DNA of 52,432 nucleotides, from positions 1 through 52,432 of the IMG/VR virus record IMGVR_UViG_3300047586_000094; one strand, given 5' to 3'. Origin of the DNA: a virus. Below the pieces are notes generated by a model that saw nothing but the letters and a program-made list of their open reading frames with translations, was not told where the DNA came from and ran no database searches. Made by a program: the position numbers and the translations under genes. Shown piece after piece: positions 15,098 through 22,272 of this stretch. Position 1 is the stretch's first letter. The number at the start of each line of letters is the position of its first letter.

Positions 15098-16000
15098 ATG
15101 ATCGAAAGAGCTGTCTTTTCATACTTCAATCCTGGAGAGTCATTTACAAATAAAGCAGGTTTTCATTTTTACAGTGACTTTTTATATACTATGGCTTTGG
15201 CTACTGAGTATGCCACCCATCATTTTCCCGTGGTACAAATAATAACAAGTACTTGGGGAGAAAAAGTATTAAGAGGTGCTGGAGTGCCTGCTACGGAATA
15301 TTCTTCGGGATTGGATTGTATGAAAAGTGTCTCCCCTTGGTTTTGGGCGTATGGTAAGCTAATTGCATATAATATGCAAACCACTCCATTTGTACATATT
15401 GATAATGATGTTTTCATGTGGAAACCTTTACCTACACGTATACGTGGTGCTGAGCTTTGCTTCCAGAGTAAGGAATATATGAATATTCCCAGTTATCAAT
15501 GGTATGATGTTTTAACTCCCTGTTGGAATACAGCTCCTGTTCGTCCGGAGATTATTGTCAGAAATCCTATCAGAGATTTTGTGTATAATTGTGGTATTTG
15601 TGGAGGACACAATCTTGAGTTCTTTAAAGAATGGATTAAGTGCAGTGCTGAATATATTTTTGCTCCGGAGAATCAACCGGTGTTTTTTGGACAATTCAAG
15701 AATGTGCTTATGCATCAGAATTTATTTCATGAACAATATTTTGCTGCTTGTTTAATTAAAGCACATAACATGCGTGGACGAGTACAGGTAATTACTGATA
15801 ACGTACAGAATTTGGTCCGGGATACTAATCGGGGATATTCTCATATGTGGGGTGTTACAAAGACTGATCAACGAGTGATTGCAAAAGTCAAAGCAAGATT
15901 AAAAGCAGAATTTCCACAATTATATAATCAGGTAACTGATTTTACTAATTCTTATCTATTTAATGAATGTCACGAAGAAGAAATAAAAGCACTGGTTTAG
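15098..16000 (+). CDS. DUF6734-like glycosyltransferase-like protein
   Basis: 300 residues. FVHIDNDVFMWKPLP (~residues 98-112) is an acidic D-x-D-type motif, and the overall pattern (ERAVFSYFNPGES at the start, GICGGHNLEFFKEW in the middle, HEQYFAACLIKAHN later) fits the DUF6734 family of putative GT-A enzymes. It overlaps the portal start by 34 bases and lies away from the other glycosyltransferase genes; it may act with them on the same glycan. Confidence 0.65.
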   Translation: MIERAVFSYFNPGESFTNKAGFHFYSDFLYTMALATEYATHHFPVVQIITSTWGEKVLRGAGVPATEYSSGLDCMKSVSPWFWAYGKLIAYNMQTTPFVHIDNDVFMWKPLPTRIRGAELCFQSKEYMNIPSYQWYDVLTPCWNTAPVRPEIIVRNPIRDFVYNCGICGGHNLEFFKEWIKCSAEYIFAPENQPVFFGQFKNVLMHQNLFHEQYFAACLIKAHNMRGRVQVITDNVQNLVRDTNRGYSHMWGVTKTDQRVIAKVKARLKAEFPQLYNQVTDFTNSYLFNECHEEEIKALV

Positions 16001-17664
16001 CTTTACCTCAAACTTTAGAGAAGGCAGATGAAGCAATACAGAAACTGACTATTCATAAATCTTTGTTATTTGAAAAGTTAGCTGAGTCTTCTCGTCCTGA
16101 TGATGTTATGAAAGCAATTTCATATCAAAATAAACAGGCTGGGATGAATAAAGATCAGCAGAAAGCCTTTTTATTTGCTCCTGATAATGAGTTTTATACT
16201 GGACAAGGATATAAGCCGGCAATAAAGATTGTTCCTTTTGAATTCTTACGTTCGATGGGGACAACTCCGGTGGTCTTTTCAGTTATTAGCACAAGGTTAA
16301 ATCAACTATTGGAATTTAGTAATTTCTCAGTCGATTTAGATCGTCCGGGATGGACAATTCGTAAAAAGATTTCCAGGTTTGAGAAAGATTACGAAAATAC
16401 AGATCAAGACAAACGAGCTATTGAAAAGATAGTGGACTTCCTGGAGAATGGTGGAATCAATGCCAAGTTCACAATTCATGATGACTTTCATGATTTTCTA
16501 AAAGTGTTTCCACGGGATTTATTGGAATTGGATCAGGGTTGTTTTGAGTTACAAAGAACTCGTGGTGGAGACCTTTTAAATTATAATACTGTCGATTCTT
16601 CTACAATTCGTTTGTTGGAGACGATTGATCCAAATTACAGGGATGATAAAAAGTACGTACCTCAGACATTTAAGGATGATGAATATTATCCATTCTATTG
16701 TCAGGTCTGGCGGGAAAGATTAATGCAAAATCCAAAAACCAAACAGGATATTATTTGGTATCCTTGGGAAATGTGTTTTGCTATCCGTAATAAACAATCA
16801 TCTATAATGGCTAATGGCTATGGACAATCTGAATTGGAAGTCCTGATGAGGATTGTGACTTGGTTATTGGAGTCCATGGAATATAACGGTCGTTTTTTTA
16901 GCAATGGAAGCAACCCTCGTGGCTTTTTTACGATGAAAGGTGGGGTGGATCCAAAGATGTTAAATGACTTCCGAATGGCTTGGAGATCAATGGTTACGGG
17001 ATGGCAGAATGCACATAAGGTTCCAATCTTTGAAGCTGACAAGATTGATTGGGTTGATATGCAAAACACTAACAGAGAAATGGAGTTTTCAAAGTGGATG
17101 GAACTTTTAACTTTAATCACTTGTGCAGTATATAAAACAGATCCTTCGGAGATTGGTTTCAAATCAGGACAGACAAATCAATTGTTTGGGGAGAGTGGAC
17201 AAAAACAACGTCTGGAACATTCCAGGGATAAAGGACTCAAACCACTTTTGAAAGTTGTTGGAAAGAATGTTGATAAATTTATTGTCAGTGAATTAAATCC
17301 TAACTACGAATTTATATGGACTGGGGTTGATATTGAAGATGAAACCACTAAATTGGAGAATGATGTTAAGAAGTTAGCCAATGGAATGGTTGCAATGCAG
17401 GATAAATTCAAAGAATATTCCGGAAGGGAATTTGATCCGGAGAAAGATATTATTTTGAGTTCAGTTTATCAGCAATCAAAACAAATGGCTGCTTTTGGTG
17501 GTCAGGGAATGAATGGTGTGGTAGATCAGGAAAATGGAGGAGAAGATATTGGACAGAAGAATCCTTTTGATGATTTTGAAAACGATATGCAGAAGGGAAA
17601 AAGCTCAGATCCAATAATGAGTGAGTTAATTAATTATATTAACAAAGAAATAATAACAAAATAA
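15967..17664 (+). CDS. portal protein
   Basis: 565 residues. Basic N-terminus, a central block with DLLELDQGCFELQRTRGG, YNTVDSSTIRLL, WYPWEMCFAIRNKQ and NGYGQSELEVLMRIV, then a long helix region (FFSNGSNPRGFFTMKGG, DPSEIGF). This order is typical of HK97/PBSX-type portals, which form the 12-fold ring for DNA passage at the head vertex. The C-terminus is acidic and disordered. The start ATG 15967 overlaps the previous gene. Confidence 0.85.
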   Translation: MSRRRNKSTGLALPQTLEKADEAIQKLTIHKSLLFEKLAESSRPDDVMKAISYQNKQAGMNKDQQKAFLFAPDNEFYTGQGYKPAIKIVPFEFLRSMGTTPVVFSVISTRLNQLLEFSNFSVDLDRPGWTIRKKISRFEKDYENTDQDKRAIEKIVDFLENGGINAKFTIHDDFHDFLKVFPRDLLELDQGCFELQRTRGGDLLNYNTVDSSTIRLLETIDPNYRDDKKYVPQTFKDDEYYPFYCQVWRERLMQNPKTKQDIIWYPWEMCFAIRNKQSSIMANGYGQSELEVLMRIVTWLLESMEYNGRFFSNGSNPRGFFTMKGGVDPKMLNDFRMAWRSMVTGWQNAHKVPIFEADKIDWVDMQNTNREMEFSKWMELLTLITCAVYKTDPSEIGFKSGQTNQLFGESGQKQRLEHSRDKGLKPLLKVVGKNVDKFIVSELNPNYEFIWTGVDIEDETTKLENDVKKLANGMVAMQDKFKEYSGREFDPEKDIILSSVYQQSKQMAAFGGQGMNGVVDQENGGEDIGQKNPFDDFENDMQKGKSSDPIMSELINYINKEIITK

Positions 17665-17665
17665 A

Positions 17666-18427
17666 ATGGATAATTCATTAGTGCTTTGTACAGGAAAGCT
17701 TCCGAAAAAGGAAGATCGATTAGATCGCACATTACTCTTTGCTAAATATGTAGGAACCTTAGCTCCTCCTCAACTGACATATGATGGTCTGATGAGGATT
17801 TATAATAATTTAGGAATAACTGACCCTGGAAAGTTATTTCCTATGGATGGCAATGATCAGCTTGGTGATTGTGTCATGGCAGGGGGTGCACATATACTTA
17901 CAAATTGGTATGGAATGATAAATAAAAAGAAAATTCCTACAAGATGTGCTACTGTTCGTCAATATAAACATCTCACCGGAGGTCAGGATACAGGACTTAA
18001 TATGCTTGATACTCTTAATTATTGGAGGCAACATGGTCTGTTTGGTGAAAAGATTGATGCTTTTGTTGAAAATAATATAAAGAATCAGATGCAGCTAATG
18101 CAGAGCATCTCAGTTTTTGGTGGTCTTTATTTTGGAGCTAACCTTCAGGTTGGAGCACAAGATGATTTCCGGGCAGGTCGAATATGGACAAAAGGACCTT
18201 TAAGTGGTGATGGACATTGCATGGTTATTTTAAGTTATGATCAGAATGGTGTTACTCTTCTGACTTGGGGAGCTATTCAGAAAGCTGATTGGGATTGGGT
18301 CTTCTGCTGCTTGGATGAAGGATATACAATTCTTCCTAAAGAAGCTGAAAAAGTAGGATTTGCTCCGGGATATGATTTTGCAACTCTTGAACAGGATTTA
18401 ACAGCAGTTACTGCTATTGCAGCATAA
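17666..18427 (+). CDS. papain-like cysteine peptidase-like protein
   Basis: 253 residues starting two bases after the portal stop. QLGDC (Gln63-66 region, Cys69) followed by a helix, then GDGHCMVILSYD with His184 and a TWG-x-x turn about 13 residues later, is the Gln/Cys/His/(Asn-Trp) layout of C1-type peptidases. A function on phage or host proteins during assembly or early infection is possible, but the substrate is unknown. Phage genes of this type are sometimes inactive, though all key residues seem present here. Confidence 0.65.
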   Translation: MDNSLVLCTGKLPKKEDRLDRTLLFAKYVGTLAPPQLTYDGLMRIYNNLGITDPGKLFPMDGNDQLGDCVMAGGAHILTNWYGMINKKKIPTRCATVRQYKHLTGGQDTGLNMLDTLNYWRQHGLFGEKIDAFVENNIKNQMQLMQSISVFGGLYFGANLQVGAQDDFRAGRIWTKGPLSGDGHCMVILSYDQNGVTLLTWGAIQKADWDWVFCCLDEGYTILPKEAEKVGFAPGYDFATLEQDLTAVTAIAA

Positions 18428-18447
18428 ATATTATTGTTTAATTAAAA

Positions 18448-18831
18448 ATGTTAATTATGAACACTCAACAATTTTGGAAAGGTCTTTTAATGACATTGGT
18501 AGCATTGTTTGTATCAATGTGGACAACAACAATTAATTGGGTTCTATTGGGGATTAATGTAGTAAGTACTATACTTACCTACTTTGGTAAGAATCTTATT
18601 CCCTGGCTTCATTCTGATTCACCTGCAGGACAATTAAGTTTAATCAATATTATCTCTGGTATATGTATTGCTCTAGGTACAGGTCTTCTAAATGGCCTTG
18701 GTCAGTATTTCCTTACTGATCATATTGTATGGGCATCTCTTGGTAAACTTGTTTTATCAGTAACATTTACTTATTTAGGTGGGACAATATTTCAGGGATC
18801 TTATAATAACAAAACATTAACTTTTAAATAA
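18448..18831 (+). CDS. multi-span membrane protein, holin-like
   Basis: 127 residues with about four hydrophobic segments (roughly residues 9-28, 30-52, 63-86 and 93-113) and short loops. An alternative start is ATG 18457. Size and topology fit a holin or other phage membrane protein, and it neighbours a signal-peptide protein and further small membrane proteins. No sequence motif fixes the role. Confidence 0.5.
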   Translation: MLIMNTQQFWKGLLMTLVALFVSMWTTTINWVLLGINVVSTILTYFGKNLIPWLHSDSPAGQLSLINIISGICIALGTGLLNGLGQYFLTDHIVWASLGKLVLSVTFTYLGGTIFQGSYNNKTLTFK

Positions 18832-18838
18832 ATTGATT

Positions 18839-19348
18839 ATGAAAAAGAGAATCGTTATTTTATTTGCATTTTTGCTTTCTGCCTTTAGTGCTATTCAGGC
18901 ACAGAGTCCGTGGTCAGGTTTCTTTAAACCAATCAATGCTAACATCTTCGAACAGAAACACCAAATGTTTACCAAGTCATCTTTGGGTAATCTGAAGTTG
19001 GCCGATACAGTAGTTGTTATGCCTTCGGCTTGGAAGTTTCATCCGGCAGTAGGTATAACTGGGTTTGAGCTTGAATTCAATAAAGCAGCAGCAAGAATCG
19101 AATCGTTACCACTTAGCTTATCGGGAGGTGTGGGTATTTCATACCTTTATTTTATTAATGATAATGGTGTGCCTTACAGTCCATTTGGAGCAAGTGCTTT
19201 TATATTTTTTGATGGGAATGGAGCATGTCTTGTAGGAACAATATCAGCCTTACAATATCTTAATTTTGGAGGAGGGTATAACTTTGCTACAAAGCATGGG
19301 TTGTTTATGATTGGACTTCAATATAATTTCAATCTGACCAATCTTTAA
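18839..19348 (+). CDS. exported beta-rich protein, possibly outer-membrane
   Basis: A signal peptide (MKKRIVILFAFLLSAFSAIQA) is followed by ~145 residues with alternating strands rich in Gly and aromatics (GGVGISYLYFINDNG, LNFGGGYNFATKHGLFMIGL) and a C-terminal QYNFNLTNL strand ending in a near-terminal aromatic, as in outer-membrane barrels. Start taken at ATG 18839 because an upstream TTG would add only two residues. A superinfection-exclusion or lysis role is possible; not proven. Confidence 0.6.
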   Translation: MKKRIVILFAFLLSAFSAIQAQSPWSGFFKPINANIFEQKHQMFTKSSLGNLKLADTVVVMPSAWKFHPAVGITGFELEFNKAAARIESLPLSLSGGVGISYLYFINDNGVPYSPFGASAFIFFDGNGACLVGTISALQYLNFGGGYNFATKHGLFMIGLQYNFNLTNL

Positions 19349-19380
19349 TAAATCTGATATAAAGTTAACAACAAAATAAA

Positions 19381-19833
19381 ATGACAGCAATAGTAGTATC
19401 GAATGGACAGGTCACTGTTGGTGGAGCAACTTACGCTTCACTTAAATTCAAAGCCAGCCTGGATGGTAATGGATTAATAACTATTCATAGCGACCCTGTG
19501 GGGAGTGAGGTTTTACTTTATGGTGCAGCAGCCGGTGATGTTACTCTAAACGGTACTACTTATACCAGCACATCTCAGTTTGTTGCTGACTTTAATACAG
19601 CTGTACAATCTGCTGATTTAGGGGTGAATGTTGCCGGGATGATAGCTTTAGGTAGTGTTGTCTTTGCGTGGGGTGTATCTTCAGCTAATAAAAAAAGCGA
19701 TGTTTTAAGTATTGGTAAGGATCAGACTGAAATGAAAGCCGACATTAAGAGTATTCAGGGTGCAGTTTCACTACAAAATCAGGCATGGACAAGATTTATG
19801 GCAAAGGATTCTTATGAAATATTTAAAAGATGA
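19381..19833 (+). CDS. hypothetical protein with one membrane segment, 150 aa
   Basis: The N-terminal half is beta-rich (VTVGGATYASLKFKASLDGN), then residues ~84-100 (AGMIALGSVVFAWGVSS) could span the membrane, and the tail is polar. Overlaps the next small gene by four bases. Not recognised. Confidence 0.5.
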   Translation: MTAIVVSNGQVTVGGATYASLKFKASLDGNGLITIHSDPVGSEVLLYGAAAGDVTLNGTTYTSTSQFVADFNTAVQSADLGVNVAGMIALGSVVFAWGVSSANKKSDVLSIGKDQTEMKADIKSIQGAVSLQNQAWTRFMAKDSYEIFKR

Positions 19834-20000
19834 AATATATAATACATAAATCAAGTGATGGGCAATTCTACTTTATTTTAATAGCACGGAATGGTCAGGT
19901 AATTGCTACATCAGAAACTTACAAGACTAAACAGTCATGTAAGAAAGGGATTAAATCTGTTAGACGCAATGCATTTGCAAGAATAGTTGATTTAACGTGA
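19830..20000 (+). CDS. DUF1508-like small protein, 56 aa
   Basis: ATGA overlap with the preceding stop. The motif FILIARNGQVIATSETYKTK then CKKGIKSVRRNA is the signature of the DUF1508 (YegP-like) repeat, a small ~50-residue alpha/beta unit of unknown function. It holds a single repeat; many bacterial members have two. Confidence 0.75.
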   Translation: MKYIIHKSSDGQFYFILIARNGQVIATSETYKTKQSCKKGIKSVRRNAFARIVDLT

Positions 20001-20002
20001 AA

Positions 20003-20608
20003 ATGGATATAGATATGGCAGCTAAACGCAAACCAGCCTCACCAAAAAAGAAGCTCCCAGTGAAAACGGTGTACATTCATAAGTGTTCTCAAAAGGAAGT
20101 GCTTGAGCAAATGAGTATAATATTGGTAGGTAATGGTCATCCAGAGGATGGTTTAGCATTCCGATTTGGGGAGTTTATGACGGATCATAAACGAGTACTT
20201 GAAAATATAGAGGAAATAAAGTTAAATGTATCAACAGCTATCAAGGCATCTATAACGGCAGCACATGCAATAGAAGAGTATAAAAGGCATGAAGAAGATA
20301 TCAGTGAAGGAAAGGAGGCTATAATAAAACTTGCAGAAAAATCAACAAAGGAAAAAAGGGAGAAGATAAGAACAACTCTTCAGTTAATGGCAACAATCAT
20401 TGGTATTATGATGTTTATTCTTGCATATATGAATATTATAAAACAGAGTACAACTAATGGTAAGAAGATTGATAATTTGGGTACACCGGTATTAATGAAT
20501 CCACGTGGGGCTGTTGAACCACTTCAAAAAGGAGAAGTTTTGAAGATGTATCCTAAAGATTTTACTGGTACAGATACTACAAATAAAGTCAATGGAACAC
20601 AAAAGTGA
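20003..20608 (+). CDS. coiled-coil membrane-anchored protein, ~201 aa
   Basis: Start taken at ATG 20003; GTG 19997 overlapping the previous stop is equally possible. Basic N-terminus, then a long charged helical region, then one hydrophobic segment (LMATIIGIMMFILAYMNII, ~residues 133-151) and a polar tail. Could be a membrane-anchored assembly or spanin-like factor; no lipobox seen. Confidence 0.5.
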   Translation: MDIDMAAKRKPASPKKKLPVKTVYIHKCSQKEVLEQMSIILVGNGHPEDGLAFRFGEFMTDHKRVLENIEEIKLNVSTAIKASITAAHAIEEYKRHEEDISEGKEAIIKLAEKSTKEKREKIRTTLQLMATIIGIMMFILAYMNIIKQSTTNGKKIDNLGTPVLMNPRGAVEPLQKGEVLKMYPKDFTGTDTTNKVNGTQK

Positions 20609-20744
20609 ACATTTTGATCCTCCTCGATATCCTAAGCTCATATTGCCTATTGAAGAGGCAATGAAGATAGAATTTAAAGTCACTTGTAAAAAAATAATGA
20701 TTGATCTGACTAAACAATTAGTTAAGGAAATAAAAAGTAAATGA
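20592..20744 (+). CDS. small hypothetical protein, 50 aa
   Basis: Encodes MEHKSEHFDPPRYPKLILP and a Lys-rich helix; overlaps both neighbours (17 bases before, 4 after), which supports a real coupled gene. No function seen. Confidence 0.45.
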   Translation: MEHKSEHFDPPRYPKLILPIEEAMKIEFKVTCKKIMIDLTKQLVKEIKSK

Positions 20745-21685
20745 TTTTAAGTCCTTCACAAATAGAAAAAATGCTCAATGTAATTAGCAAGAATGTCTTG
20801 CTTTACATTAGTATGAATCTTGGTGAAGCTGTTCTTTCTGAAGTTGATCGTACAACATTACTTGCAGCTGGAGTTGATCTTGCTGGATTAGGTAAATCTC
20901 TTCCACCTTATTTTAAAATGTATTTGCTTGGGCGACTCACTCAGACTATTGGAGAATATAATTCAGCCAGGTTGAAATATAAAGATTTTGAAGAGTATCT
21001 ACGTAAGGAACAATTTCAACCATTGACACCCTTTGAGGAAATTCAATATATGTTAGCCCGACATGCAACGTATGGTCACCTGAAGCATTTGGAACATCGG
21101 ATGAGAATTGACTCTGAAGGAGCACTTATGCAGGAGTTGACCCGAGCAGAATATGAAGGAGTCATTAAAGAGAAAATAGCAACTGGAGTACAACAAAGAA
21201 AATCAATTGGTGCTGTCATTTCAGATATTGGTCATTATACCGGAGATTGGGCAAAGGATTTAGGAAGAATTGTGGAAACTGAAATGAATAATATTTTTCA
21301 AAGGGGGAGGGCTGTTCAAATTGCTGAGAAGAATCGTGGGAAAGATCCATGGGTTTATAAAGATGTTTATGAAGGGGCTTGTCGTCATTGTATTGCTTTG
21401 TATTTAACACACGGGTTGGGATCAGAACCACGACTTTTTCGATTAAGTCAATTAATGGCTAATGGAACAAACATTGGTGTTCCTGTTGCTCGTTGGAAGG
21501 GTGTTATTGGAAGCACCCATCCCTGGTGCCGTTGCAACCTTAGGGAGCTGCCTGAGCATATGATTTGGAGTAAAGAGAAAAAACATTTTATTTTCGATGC
21601 AGAAGGATTACGACGGGCAGAGGCAGCTCTTGGATTGAAAGGAAAAATAAAAATCACAATCGGCGATGAAGTTATTGAGGTTTAA
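20741..21685 (+). CDS. MuF/SPP1 gp7-like head morphogenesis protein
   Basis: 314 residues. A helical N-terminal part is followed by the minor-head motif: a Cys pair (Cys214, Cys217 in GACRHC), then STHPWCRCNL with His260, Cys263 and Cys265. This metal-binding set defines the MuF-like family, whose members attach near the portal and are injected or help head assembly. Order portal, MuF-like, protease, capsid supports it. Confidence 0.85.
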   Translation: MILSPSQIEKMLNVISKNVLLYISMNLGEAVLSEVDRTTLLAAGVDLAGLGKSLPPYFKMYLLGRLTQTIGEYNSARLKYKDFEEYLRKEQFQPLTPFEEIQYMLARHATYGHLKHLEHRMRIDSEGALMQELTRAEYEGVIKEKIATGVQQRKSIGAVISDIGHYTGDWAKDLGRIVETEMNNIFQRGRAVQIAEKNRGKDPWVYKDVYEGACRHCIALYLTHGLGSEPRLFRLSQLMANGTNIGVPVARWKGVIGSTHPWCRCNLRELPEHMIWSKEKKHFIFDAEGLRRAEAALGLKGKIKITIGDEVIEV

Positions 21686-21744
21686 TTATTAATTGAATTA
21701 CTTAACTTTACATAATATTTGATTATACTTAATAAGTACAAAAA

Positions 21745-22260
21745 ATGAATTCAGGGTGGGAACAGGAGATTGCAGCAAAAAACATGGAAAGAATTTTGTC
21801 AATTGCTTTCCAATTAAATGATGTTAACAACTTTGAAAAATCTATCACGGATAATTCTTCTCACTTGGAAGCAGAGAGAATTGAAAAGTCCGGTGGAGAA
21901 ATCAAAGAAAAACTTCAGACTGAACTAAATGCTATTTTGGTTGACAAGGATGCTTGCATTAAGAAAATGACCACATTGGTAGCAGGTATTGGTCAGATGC
22001 CAACGGGAAAGATTGATCGTGGACTCTTGAAAGGTTTTGAGAGCACAATCGAAGATATTCCCAGACAATACGAACATTCACAGATTTACTCTGGAGAAGA
22101 ACTTTCTAAAGCTGCATCGATGCGGGATTTTAATCTACTTGCCGGGACGTATGTCAAACGTTGCATCGAGGAAGTTAAACTCAAAACAACTATTGACAAC
22201 TTGCCAGATGAGATGATTGTTCCATTATCCAAAGTATTAGCTGATCAACTTGGCTTTTAA
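21745..22260 (+). CDS. hypothetical structural-region protein, 171 aa
   Basis: Mostly helical soluble protein (ERIEKSGGEIKEKLQTELNA) with no membrane segment or catalytic motif. It lies between the MuF-like gene and the first polyvalent gene. Possibly a small virion protein. Confidence 0.5.
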   Translation: MNSGWEQEIAAKNMERILSIAFQLNDVNNFEKSITDNSSHLEAERIEKSGGEIKEKLQTELNAILVDKDACIKKMTTLVAGIGQMPTGKIDRGLLKGFESTIEDIPRQYEHSQIYSGEELSKAASMRDFNLLAGTYVKRCIEEVKLKTTIDNLPDEMIVPLSKVLADQLGF

Positions 22261-22272
22261 TTTGTTATTAAA

